A stretch of 25,808 nt of DNA, taken from the NCBI GenBank assembly GCA_964544635.1, contig CAZJCK010000051.1, positions 1-25,808 of the forward strand, given 5' to 3'. The notes under the pieces are model-generated. The model did no database searches and was not told the DNA's origin. It saw only the letters and a list, made by a program, of their open reading frames with translations. Below are positions 15,394-22,943 of this stretch, piece after piece. The translations under genes and the position numbers were made by a program. Source of the stretch: CAZJCK01 sp964544635 (GTDB taxonomy: Bacteria > Zixibacteria > MSB-5A5 > GN15 > FEB-12). Position 1 is the stretch's first letter; every line of letters begins with the position of its first letter.

Positions 15394-16809
15394 CTACAGA
15401 TCATACTTCTTAATCTTTCGATACAACGTTCGCTCGCCGATGCCGAGCCGCCGCGCGGCCTCCTTGCGGTTGCCGCCGGTGGTGCTCAGCGCCTGGCGAA
15501 TGAGTCGCTCTTCCATTTCTTCGACTGAAGCAACGTCGTTGTCGTCCGACTGCGAAGTGTATGCCGCCGAATCGTCCGACTCGGTCGGCAGGTGCGAGAG
15601 GATCAACTCCCGCAACATCTTGATCTCATTTCCCAGCGATAGAATCGCCCGATAAATCAGCTCCTGCCCCGCCGCCTCAACCGTCTTGCCGGTCGCCACC
15701 GGCAGGTTGGTCTTGCCCATGTGCTGATCTTCAATAAAACGCGAAACATCGTGTTCGTCAACTAATCCGTCCGGTTTCATAGCCGCCATACCGTCGGCAA
15801 AATTGCGAAGCTGACGCACATTCCCCGGCCAGTCATAGCGCAGCAAGAGATCAAGAGCAGAATCGGTATAATCGAGACCGGGATACTCCCGCCAAAAGTA
15901 CTGCAACAGCGGCTGGATATCTTCCTTGCGTTCATGCAGCGGCGGCAGCACAATCTTGACGACGCCCAGCCGGTAATAGAGATCCTCGCGGAACTGGCGC
16001 TCGGCGATCGCCTGGGTCAGGTCCCGGTTGGTGGCAGAGACAACGCGGACATCAGCCCGTTTCGGGCTCGATGACCCGACCGGGTAATACGTCCCGTCCT
16101 CGAGCACCCGCAGCAATTTGACTTGCATGTCGGGATGGGTCTCGCCGATTTCGTCGAGAAAAATGGTGCCGCCCTCAGCTTTGCTGAACAGCCCGTCGCG
16201 CTTGCCGACCGACCCGGTGAAAGCCCCCTTCTCGTGCCCGAACAGCTCCGCCTCGAGCAGGCCCTCCGGAATAGCGCCGCAGTTAATGGCGACAAACGGC
16301 GCCTTGGCTCGTTTTGAGAAATTATGCATCGCCCGCGCTACCAGTTCTTTGCCGGCGCCGGAGGGTCCGACGACCAGTGTCGATACCTCGGTCGGTGCAA
16401 TGCGGTCGATCGTTTCGGCCACACCCTTCATCCGGGGCGACCGTGCCACCATCCCGAACTGCTGGAGCAAGCGCTGGGTACGGAAGACCTGTCCGACCTG
16501 GCGCACCACTCCGTCATGTCCCTGCCCGATCGCCACCCGACCGTCGATGTACTGAGGCAGCTCCGTCTTGTCGGTACCGGTAACGAGCAACCACACCTCG
16601 AGCAGGCCGTTGTAGCGGCGCAGGCGTGTCACGATCGGCTTCTTGAGGTCGCTGCGATTGGCGTCGACAAGGAGCACGTCGATGGGACGGTCCGCGACCC
16701 AGCCGCGCACTTCCGACATCTCCGTTGTAACCTCGCCGATCTCGTCCCACCGCACATCCTCGTGCGGAACACGGTGCGGATCGAGCAGTACCACGGTGCG
16801 ATTCTTCAC
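15394..16809 (-). CDS. Sigma-54-dependent enhancer-binding regulator
   Basis: A 471-residue bacterial enhancer-binding protein that would remodel sigma-54 RNA polymerase. Residues 1-115 form a receiver-like domain with an acceptor-position aspartate (D49 in LLVDA), but the acidic pair and the late lysine of true receivers are not evident. The AAA+ domain spans about 120-345 with Walker A GPSGAGKE (148-155), the loop GAFTGS (195-200), Walker B GGTIFLDE (213-220) and the WPGNVRQL sensor II motif near 327. A Fis-type helix-turn-helix ends the protein (GGNRKEAARRLGIGERTLYRKI). The start is a GTG at 16809, 20 bases after the rnr stop, with GGGGA some way upstream. It precedes three exported-protein genes that may be its co-transcribed partners or targets. 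Confidence 0.9.
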   Translation of the reverse strand: MKNRTVVLLDPHRVPHEDVRWDEIGEVTTEMSEVRGWVADRPIDVLLVDANRSDLKKPIVTRLRRYNGLLEVWLLVTGTDKTELPQYIDGRVAIGQGHDGVVRQVGQVFRTQRLLQQFGMVARSPRMKGVAETIDRIAPTEVSTLVVGPSGAGKELVARAMHNFSKRAKAPFVAINCGAIPEGLLEAELFGHEKGAFTGSVGKRDGLFSKAEGGTIFLDEIGETHPDMQVKLLRVLEDGTYYPVGSSSPKRADVRVVSATNRDLTQAIAERQFREDLYYRLGVVKIVLPPLHERKEDIQPLLQYFWREYPGLDYTDSALDLLLRYDWPGNVRQLRNFADGMAAMKPDGLVDEHDVSRFIEDQHMGKTNLPVATGKTVEAAGQELIYRAILSLGNEIKMLRELILSHLPTESDDSAAYTSQSDDNDVASVEEMEERLIRQALSTTGGNRKEAARRLGIGERTLYRKIKKYDL

Positions 16810-16829
16810 TGTTCTGTGTTCCCCTGCAG

Positions 16830-19082
16830 CTACCTGCTCTTTTTCTTACCGCGGGATTTCTTTCTTGAAGGCTGCTTGCCTGGGCTCCGCGGCTTACTCG
16901 ATGACTTCCGGGCCGACGTCTTCTGCGTATTGACATGCTTACCGCGAGGGCCGGTTGGCTTCTTGCCCGGACCGTGCGAATCACCCTCGAGCAACATCAG
17001 ATCAATCTCCTTGAGCAGTTCCTCGACCTTTACGACCTGCACCTTCACCCGGTCACCGAGCCGGAAAGTGCGACCGGTGCGACGGCCGACCATGCGGTAG
17101 TGCTCCTCGTCGTGGTGGTAGTAGTCGTCATCGATGGTCGATACCCGCACCAGCCCCTCGGCGCCCAGTTCATCCAGACGCACGAAGAAGCCGTGGCTGA
17201 TGACACCGGAGATGACACCGTCGAACTCGTCGCCGACATGCCGCTTCATGAACTGCACCTGCTTCATCTTGACCGCTTCGCGCTCAGCCGATTCGGCCAC
17301 GCGCTCGGTCTCGGAGCAGTGAGTGCCGACGTGGTCAATAATGCGCGGCGCCCTCTTTGCAAACGCCGCCGGGTACTGACCGTCGCGCGCCAGCCGCAAC
17401 AGGCGATGCACCAGGAGGTCGGGATAGCGTCGGATCGGCGAAGTGAAGTGCGTATAGTGCTTGAAAGCCAGCCCGAAGTGACCGATGTTCTGGCGCTGGT
17501 AGACCGCCTTCTTCATCGAACGCAGCATCAACTCGTTGATAAACGGTCCTTCCGGTTTGTCTTTCACTTTGTCGAGGAAACGGGCAAAGTGGGACGGCCG
17601 GACATTTGGCGAGACCGGAAAATTGTACCCCAGACGGTCCATCAGGTAGGAGAAGGCCTCCATCTTCTCGAGGTCGGGGCGATCGTGGACACGGAATATA
17701 AACGGCTGCGCCTTACGGACCATCTCGAGCGCCACCGCCTTGTTGGCCGCCAGCATGAATTCTTCGACCAGACGGTGCGACTCCAGGCGCACCTTGTTAC
17801 CCAGCTCGAGCACCTCCCCTTTGTCTGAAAGTATGATCTTCGATTCCGGCAGATCAAAATCGAGCGAACCTTCGGCAGAACGCCTGTTGCTCAACAGCCT
17901 CGCCAGCTCCCGGGCGATGCCCAGACTGTCGGCTACCCGCTCGACTCTCTTTTCCACCTTCTGACCGTCAAAGAACGACTGCACATCTTCATAGGAGAGC
18001 TTTGCTTTCGACTTGATCACGCTGTCGGTGAGCCGCCACTCTTTCATCTCGCCGCTGGCATCGAAATCCATGAAGACCGAGAAGGCCAGCCGTTTGCGGT
18101 TCGGTCGCAGCGAGCAGACATCGTTGGACAATACCTCCGGAATCATCGGTATCACCGTCCCGGGCAGATAGCAGGAATTGCCCCGGTCGAAGGCTTCGGT
18201 ATCGAGTACGCTGTTCTCTTCGACAAAATAGGAAACGTCGGCGATATGCACGCCCAGCCGGTAACCGTTGTTCAGCTTCTCGACCGACACGCCGTCATCA
18301 TGATCCTTTGCATCGGCCGGATCGATGGTGTAGATGCAAGTTTGGGACAGGTCTTCGCGCCGGGCGAATTCTTCGTCGCTCAGCTTCGCCGCCGCCCGTT
18401 CGGCCTGGTCCATCACCTCGACCGGAAATTCCTCGGGCAGGCCGTACGACTTGATGACCGTCAGCATATCGACCCCCGGATCCCCCGGGAATCCGATTCG
18501 CTCGATGACTTCGCCCTCGGGATTCTGCGACGGATCGTCCCACTCCAGCAAGTGCGCCACCACCTTCTCGCCGTCTTTGGCTTTCTTACTCTTGGCCTGC
18601 GGGATGTAAATGTCGCGGTGGATCCGCTTGTTGTCGGGTACCACAAAGGCGAAATGGCGCCCCTTGTGGAAGACCCCGACTATGTTTCGTGCCGCCCGTT
18701 CGACCACCCGCAGCACCGAGCCGGTCTGGCGGTCGCCGGAATAGCCGGTCAGGCGCACCATGACGGTGTCACTGTCGAGGGCGGTGCCTAAGGCGTGGGC
18801 CGGTATCAGGATATCGTCGTCGTCTTCGCGTATCAGAAAGCCGATGCCGCTCTTGGTAATGGCAAGTCGACCGACCTGCATGTTCATCTCCGAGGCCAGA
18901 CCGATCCGCCCGCGCTTCAGCTTGACCAGTTCGCCGGAACGGATTAAATCCTTCACCATCGTGCGGAACTTGGGGTACTCGGTCCGCTTGACGTCCATGT
19001 ACTGGGCCAGCTCTTTGACTTTGACAGGGTGATCGAGTTCGGTTCGGAGGTAATTCAGTATATCGTCATTGGTATAGTTCAT
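16830..19082 (-). CDS. rnr: Ribonuclease R
   Basis: A 3'-to-5' exoribonuclease that degrades structured RNA and takes part in RNA quality control in the cytoplasm. The 750-residue protein has the full domain order: N-terminal winged helix (1-60), cold-shock domains (about 65-220), the RNB catalytic domain with YTIDPADAKDHDD (D254 to D263) and the HFTSPIRRYPDL stretch, and an S1 domain at about 617-699. A lysine/arginine-rich tail of 50 residues (701-750) follows, as in E. coli RNase R, where it helps with structured RNA. The ATG at 19082 lacks a ribosome binding site and lies six bases after a -10 box, implying a leaderless message. It leads the long operon ending in dgt. Confidence 0.96.
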   Translation of the reverse strand: MNYTNDDILNYLRTELDHPVKVKELAQYMDVKRTEYPKFRTMVKDLIRSGELVKLKRGRIGLASEMNMQVGRLAITKSGIGFLIREDDDDILIPAHALGTALDSDTVMVRLTGYSGDRQTGSVLRVVERAARNIVGVFHKGRHFAFVVPDNKRIHRDIYIPQAKSKKAKDGEKVVAHLLEWDDPSQNPEGEVIERIGFPGDPGVDMLTVIKSYGLPEEFPVEVMDQAERAAAKLSDEEFARREDLSQTCIYTIDPADAKDHDDGVSVEKLNNGYRLGVHIADVSYFVEENSVLDTEAFDRGNSCYLPGTVIPMIPEVLSNDVCSLRPNRKRLAFSVFMDFDASGEMKEWRLTDSVIKSKAKLSYEDVQSFFDGQKVEKRVERVADSLGIARELARLLSNRRSAEGSLDFDLPESKIILSDKGEVLELGNKVRLESHRLVEEFMLAANKAVALEMVRKAQPFIFRVHDRPDLEKMEAFSYLMDRLGYNFPVSPNVRPSHFARFLDKVKDKPEGPFINELMLRSMKKAVYQRQNIGHFGLAFKHYTHFTSPIRRYPDLLVHRLLRLARDGQYPAAFAKRAPRIIDHVGTHCSETERVAESAEREAVKMKQVQFMKRHVGDEFDGVISGVISHGFFVRLDELGAEGLVRVSTIDDDYYHHDEEHYRMVGRRTGRTFRLGDRVKVQVVKVEELLKEIDLMLLEGDSHGPGKKPTGPRGKHVNTQKTSARKSSSKPRSPGKQPSRKKSRGKKKSR

Positions 19083-19088
19083 GCATGA

Positions 19089-19118
19089 AATATAGAGACT
19101 TCACTGCCAAATCGTCAA
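19089..19118 (-). promoter_or_regulatory. rnr promoter, predicted leaderless
   Basis: TTGACG (19113-19118), an 18-base spacer and TATATT (19089-19094) on the minus strand. Six bases (TCATGC) separate the -10 box from the rnr ATG, the same distance as at holA. Confidence 0.7.
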
Positions 19119-19201
19119 GCTCCACTGTGACATTGCAGCCATTTTGGCAGTGATCTACTGCACGGACAGCAGCAGCCGAGGAACTCTGCCGGCAACATCA
19201 C

Positions 19202-19230
19202 AAAAAAAGCCCCGCACTGAGGCGGGGCTT
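19202..19230 (-). terminator. Terminator of the LTxxQ protein operon
   Basis: On the minus strand AAGCCCCGC pairs with GCGGGGCTT across a six-base loop and continues into a run of seven T (19202-19208). It lies 29 bases beyond the stop of the Spy-like gene and ends the second ECF operon. Confidence 0.92.
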
Positions 19231-19258
19231 GGAGGAGATGATTGGTTGGTTGGGAGAC

Positions 19259-19816
19259 TTAACGTCCGCCTCCGCCGCCACCGCGACGACCGTGCGGACC
19301 ATCACCGTCTCGCTGCGGGCCACGCTCAGCCCAGCGCTCGCGACGCAGCTCTTTGAGCCTGGTCTGCTGCTCGTCGGTGAGCACGTCGGTAGCCGTCTTG
19401 TGATGCGTAAAGCGCATCTTCATGAGAGCAGCCTGGGCAGCCGCGACATCGTCGATGGCGCGCATGACATTGCCTTCCGAGGCCTCGTCATCGGTGACCA
19501 GCGCCCGCATATTGATGCGTGCTTTTTCCAGCACGGCCTCCTTGTCGACCCGCTCGGTCCGGAACTCAACCAGTAGATCTCGGAGTTGGTCGCGCTGTGC
19601 ATCGGTCAGTTCCAGTTCATCGGCGACGCGCAGGAGGTGTTGCACGCCCGGTCGATCGCCACCTTCACCGCCGCCTCGGGCATGCCCCGGGCCTTGGTGC
19701 ATGCCCTTGGCGCCGCGGTGATTACAATCTCCTTTGCCGCCCCAGCCGGGATCGGCGATGGCGATGGTGCCGACTGCGAACACCAGTGCCGCCAGAATAA
19801 TCATGGTTTTACGCAT
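19259..19816 (-). CDS. Spy/CpxP-like LTxxQ periplasmic protein, glycine- and histidine-rich
   Basis: A 185-residue exported protein with a signal peptide (1-21). Two LTxxQ motifs (LTDAQRDQL near 75 and LTDEQQTRL near 148) and the helices between them mark the Spy/CpxP/heavy-metal-resistance family, whose members act as periplasmic chaperones or metal sensors. The first 35 mature residues are rich in Gly and His with one Cys (GWGGKGDCNHRGAKGMHQGPGHARGG in pieces), and the tail ends in a Gly run. This may bind metal. A strong AAAGGAG lies eight bases before the ATG. It is the last gene of the ECF sigma operon, followed by a terminator. Confidence 0.8.
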   Translation of the reverse strand: MRKTMIILAALVFAVGTIAIADPGWGGKGDCNHRGAKGMHQGPGHARGGGEGGDRPGVQHLLRVADELELTDAQRDQLRDLLVEFRTERVDKEAVLEKARINMRALVTDDEASEGNVMRAIDDVAAAQAALMKMRFTHHKTATDVLTDEQQTRLKELRRERWAERGPQRDGDGPHGRRGGGGGGR

Positions 19817-19853
19817 CGTAGATGCTCCTTTCTTTTATCCGCAACTATTGTTG

Positions 19854-20447
19854 TCATCTGTCCTGGCCGCCCCGATTACGACCGGGTCCTTGTCCTTTGC
19901 CGCCTACCGGTAAATCGCGCGGCGCCGGGCCGCGGCGGAAACGATCAATCGTCCGCAGCAACTCGTACTCGAATCGTTCCTGGAACACCACAAGCTTACC
20001 GTACTGCTCCGGTGTCAGGACAGTCCGGATGTCGGCCAGAAAAGCGCGCTGGGACTCATATTCCTGGTCACGAATCTGCTGGATATCGTCAACCAGGGTA
20101 ACGATTTGTTCGTCGCGCAGGGTGTCGGCCCTCAAACCGTCATGCAACTGATCAAACAACTGCTCCCGGGCATGGTGCAGGGCGCGCTGATCGCGACGTC
20201 GCGCATAGAACCTGGCGATGAACTCTTCTTCCTGTCCCTCCTGCAGCTGCAGCGTTTCCAGCAGCTTCAACATGCGAAACTGTTCGATGTGGCGCCGCTG
20301 ACGCATCAGTTCGTCGCCGGTATACTCGTCCTCCGGCGCCGGTGACGGCGCCTGCGGGGCCTGCGCCATACTTTCGATTGCGGTGCCGGCCGTGAACAGG
20401 CCGATCAACAAGTAAATTATCCACAGCTGGACGGTTCGTGTTCGCAT
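19854..20447 (-). CDS. LTxxQ-like exported helical protein
   Basis: A 197-residue protein with an N-terminal signal or anchor segment (WIIYLLIGLFTAGTAIESMAQA). The rest is almost entirely helical and charged, with an LTPEQYGKL motif near 149 of the LTxxQ type, and a Gly/Arg/Pro-rich tail. Length and pattern fit periplasmic metal-resistance or Spy-related proteins. It may be the sensor partner of the co-encoded anti-sigma factor, as in CnrX-like systems, but this is inference. Its ATG overlaps the anti-sigma stop by one base (TAATG at 20445-20449). Confidence 0.68.
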   Translation of the reverse strand: MRTRTVQLWIIYLLIGLFTAGTAIESMAQAPQAPSPAPEDEYTGDELMRQRRHIEQFRMLKLLETLQLQEGQEEEFIARFYARRRDQRALHHAREQLFDQLHDGLRADTLRDEQIVTLVDDIQQIRDQEYESQRAFLADIRTVLTPEQYGKLVVFQERFEYELLRTIDRFRRGPAPRDLPVGGKGQGPGRNRGGQDR

Positions 20448-21019
20448 TACAATAATCCTCCGAGATCAAACTCAGATTCCAGGTACTGCCACTCGTCATC
20501 GGAAATCTCCGTGAGGAGATCTTCCGATGCCGAGTACGGTTTGGCCCGGGCATATTCGTAGAGAAGGGCCGACACCGTGGTATCGCCCAGCGATGCCTCG
20601 GCAGCGTTGCCGTTGTCAGTCAGGATATCAGTCTGCTGATTCGACTCGATCAGCGAAACCGGTTCGATACTGTACTGCATCTGCTGAACCACCAGGCCGG
20701 CGCCCAGCAGGAGTACGACGGCGGCGGCGGCGCTGACTGCGGCGCGCAGCTTGCGCATGCCCGGCAACGACACGATGTTGACGGCGCTGCCTGTTGCGGC
20801 GGCGTCAATACGCTCGTTCACGCTACCGACGAGAGCGTCGAGCTCGGCCTGACCAAGGTCGATCAGGACATCTTGGCGCAATTCGGAACTGAGCAGGTGC
20901 TGCTCTTTCCAGACGGTCGCACACTCGTCACACTGATCACAATGCGCCTGCACCGCCTGGGTCGGTGTGCTCTCACCGAACAACAGTTCTATCTCCTGTC
21001 GGCACTGCTGGCAGGTCAT
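20447..21019 (-). CDS. Zinc-finger anti-sigma factor (second module)
   Basis: A 190-residue membrane protein predicted to bind the adjacent ECF sigma factor. The cytoplasmic N-terminus has the zinc-binding pattern CxxC at 3-6 and HCDQCDEC at about 26-33. A hydrophobic segment at about 92-110 (AVSAAAAVVLLLGAGLVVQ) crosses the membrane. About 80 residues lie outside, acidic and without a known domain. The start overlaps the sigma gene stop (ATGA, 21016-21019), so sigma and anti-sigma should be made in a fixed ratio. Confidence 0.85.
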   Translation of the reverse strand: MTCQQCRQEIELLFGESTPTQAVQAHCDQCDECATVWKEQHLLSSELRQDVLIDLGQAELDALVGSVNERIDAAATGSAVNIVSLPGMRKLRAAVSAAAAVVLLLGAGLVVQQMQYSIEPVSLIESNQQTDILTDNGNAAEASLGDTTVSALLYEYARAKPYSASEDLLTEISDDEWQYLESEFDLGGLL

Positions 21020-21588
21020 GGTTGCAGTCCTTTTTCTATCGCCGCTTGTCGCAACTTGGCTGCCGCCTGGCGATAGTGTGTCTTCACCGTCCCGATCGAC
21101 TTGCCGATCGTTTCGGCGATCTGCTGGAACGGCATCTCCTGGTAGAAACGTAATTCAAAAACGGCGCGCTGCTGGTCCGGCAGCTGCCGGTAAAAGTCGA
21201 GGACAAACCGCCGCATCGATTCCTGGTGCAGGCTGATCTCGGGGTTGGTCGAGCGGTGGCTCGCAACGGCCGGTCCAGTCTGGTCGATCTCGTCGACCAG
21301 ACCGGTCCGGGCTCGCGATTGGAGGTAATTGAGCGTTCGGTTGGTGCCGACGCGGAATAACCAGCCGGGGAATGCCGCCGGCTCCCGAAGGCTTGACCGT
21401 TCGGTCCAGGCCGCAACCATCGTTTCCTGTGCGAGGTCGCGGGCGGCCTCCCGGTCGCCTGTCATTCGGTACGCTTTTGCAATCAGCTTCGGCATAAACA
21501 TTCTCACCAGTTCAGTAAACGCCTTGCGGTCGCCGTTGATGGCCGCCTCGGCCAGCCGGGCAACCGCGTTGGTGTCAAGAGTGGTCAT
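21016..21588 (-). CDS. ECF-type RNA polymerase sigma factor (second module)
   Basis: A 190-residue ECF sigma factor. Region 2 spans about 18-90 (FTELVRMFMPKLIAKAYRMTGD, ARDLAQETMVAAWTE, FPGWLFRVGTNRTLNYL). Region 4 spans about 133-185 (LPDQQRAVFELRFYQEMPFQQIAETI followed by GKSIGTVKTHYRQAAAKLRQA). Its sequence differs clearly from the sigma factor at 5014-5619, so the two are not recent duplicates. It starts the operon sigma, anti-sigma and two LTxxQ proteins. GCGGAA before the ATG is only a weak ribosome binding site, and no clear promoter was found in the 97 bases upstream. Confidence 0.93.
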   Translation of the reverse strand: MTTLDTNAVARLAEAAINGDRKAFTELVRMFMPKLIAKAYRMTGDREAARDLAQETMVAAWTERSSLREPAAFPGWLFRVGTNRTLNYLQSRARTGLVDEIDQTGPAVASHRSTNPEISLHQESMRRFVLDFYRQLPDQQRAVFELRFYQEMPFQQIAETIGKSIGTVKTHYRQAAAKLRQAAIEKGLQP

Positions 21589-21649
21589 TTCCGCTTATCT
21601 CTACCATCAAGACAGCCGAGCCAATAAAAAGATTAATCGGGGAGACAAG

Positions 21650-21676
21650 AAAAGGCGGCCGGGGATAACAGCCGCC
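21650..21676 (-). terminator. mreB terminator
   Basis: A six-base GGCGGC/GCCGCC stem (21654-21659 with 21671-21676) with an 11-base loop, followed on the minus strand by TTTTCTT. It lies 11 bases after the mreB stop. Confidence 0.65.
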
Positions 21677-21687
21677 GGTACAACAGC

Positions 21688-22716
21688 TTAATCGCGCCGG
21701 CTCTTTTCCAGAACCTTGGTGTAGTTACCGAAATCCTCAAGCACCTTGCCGGTCCCGCGCACCACACAGGTGAGCGGGTCCTCGGCCACGTTGACCGGCA
21801 GATTGGTTTCCTGGCGCAGCCGCTTGTCCAACCCGCGCAACAGGGCGCCGCCGCCGGTCAGGATGATGCCCCGCTCCAGGATGTCGGAGGCCAGCTCCGG
21901 CGGTGTCCGTTCCAGCGCCTGGCGGACCGCCTCGACGATAATATCGATCGTCTCCGACAACGCCTCGCGCACCTGTACGCTCGACAGCTTCAGGTTTTTC
22001 GGCACGCCAGCCACCAGGTCGCGACCACGGATCTCCATCGACAGCTCTTTGTCAAGTTCACAGGCCGAACCGATCGCAATCTTGATTTCCTCAGCAGTCA
22101 ATTCACCGATCGCAAGGTTGTAGTTCTTCTTCAGGTACATGATGATGGCTTCGTTGAACTCGTCACCGGCGACGCGGACCGACGTATCGTTCACGATACC
22201 GTTAAGCGCGATGACGGCAATCTCGGAGGTGCCGCCACCGATATCGATGATCATACTGCCGGTCGGTTGATCGACCGGGAGCCCGACCCCGATAGCGGCC
22301 GCCATCGGCTCCTGCAAGAGGTAGACCTCGCGGGCGCCGGCGTTCTCCGCCGAGTCGCGCACGGCGCGCTTTTCTACTTCGGTGATGCCTGAGGGTACAG
22401 AGATGACGACGCGCGGCTTCATGAGAAACTTATGGCGCACCACCCGCCGGATGAAATCGGCAATCAGCTTTTCGGAAATTTCAAAGTCGGCAATGACACC
22501 GTCCTTGAGTGGCCGGATAGCGGCGATCCCCGCGGGGGTACGCCCCATCATTTCTTTCGCCGCCGAGCCGATGGCCAGAACCCGGCCGGTCGATTTTTCG
22601 ACGGCAACTACCGATGGTTCGTTGAGTACAATCCCCTCACCCCGAACGAAGACTAATGTATTGGCGGTTCCCAGGTCGATGCCAATGTCGTTCGAAAGCA
22701 AATCAAAGACTCCCAC
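21688..22716 (-). CDS. mreB: Rod-shape-determining actin homologue
   Basis: MreB forms membrane-bound filaments that guide lateral cell-wall synthesis, so this organism is probably rod-shaped or elongated. The 342-residue protein has the actin-fold phosphate 1 loop DIGIDLGTANTLV at about 10-22, the phosphate 2 loop IIDIGGGTSEIAVIAL near 160, and the adenosine motif ILTGGGALLRGLDK near 290. A short amphipathic N-terminus (MGVFDLLSNDIG) is typical. The start is GTG at 22716 with GAGGGA just upstream. No mreC, mreD, pbp2 or rodA follows, since a terminator comes directly after, so mreB is transcribed alone here. Confidence 0.96.
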   Translation of the reverse strand: MGVFDLLSNDIGIDLGTANTLVFVRGEGIVLNEPSVVAVEKSTGRVLAIGSAAKEMMGRTPAGIAAIRPLKDGVIADFEISEKLIADFIRRVVRHKFLMKPRVVISVPSGITEVEKRAVRDSAENAGAREVYLLQEPMAAAIGVGLPVDQPTGSMIIDIGGGTSEIAVIALNGIVNDTSVRVAGDEFNEAIIMYLKKNYNLAIGELTAEEIKIAIGSACELDKELSMEIRGRDLVAGVPKNLKLSSVQVREALSETIDIIVEAVRQALERTPPELASDILERGIILTGGGALLRGLDKRLRQETNLPVNVAEDPLTCVVRGTGKVLEDFGNYTKVLEKSRRD

Positions 22717-22769
22717 GTTCCCTCGCTCAGTACATTTGTGTCGATTCGGGGCATTCCCTGCCCTCCGGT

Positions 22770-22797
22770 AATATCTTGTATCGCATTAAATTGCCAA
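22770..22797 (-). promoter_or_regulatory. mreB promoter candidate
   Basis: TTGGCA (22792-22797), a 16-base spacer and GATATT (22770-22775) on the minus strand, about 54 bases before the GTG start. The remainder of 22717-22943 holds the maeB terminator and nothing else I recognise. Confidence 0.5.
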
Positions 22798-22891
22798 AAG
22801 TTAACCCCGGCAAGCAAAAATTTGCAAACTTCCCGGTAAACCGATCACACAGCAGCAGGCGCTCTCTTAATGCCCCGCAAGACTAACAAGA

Positions 22892-22920
22892 AGGCGGCGT
22901 CGGACACGCCGACACCGCCT
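22892..22920 (-). terminator. Hairpin terminator after maeB
   Basis: AGGCGGTGTCGG on the minus strand pairs over 12 positions (one G-U) with the sequence ending GCCGCCT, with a five-base loop. A weak T-rich tail, TCTTGTT, follows. It lies 23 bases after the maeB stop. Confidence 0.65.
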
Positions 22921-22943
22921 GTACAGGTCTATAAATTCCGCCT

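Noticed and set aside
21589..21640. Promoter for the second ECF sigma factor (TTGGCT with GAGATA)
   Set aside because: The -10 box is too poor a match, and no AAC-N16-CGTA motif is present either.
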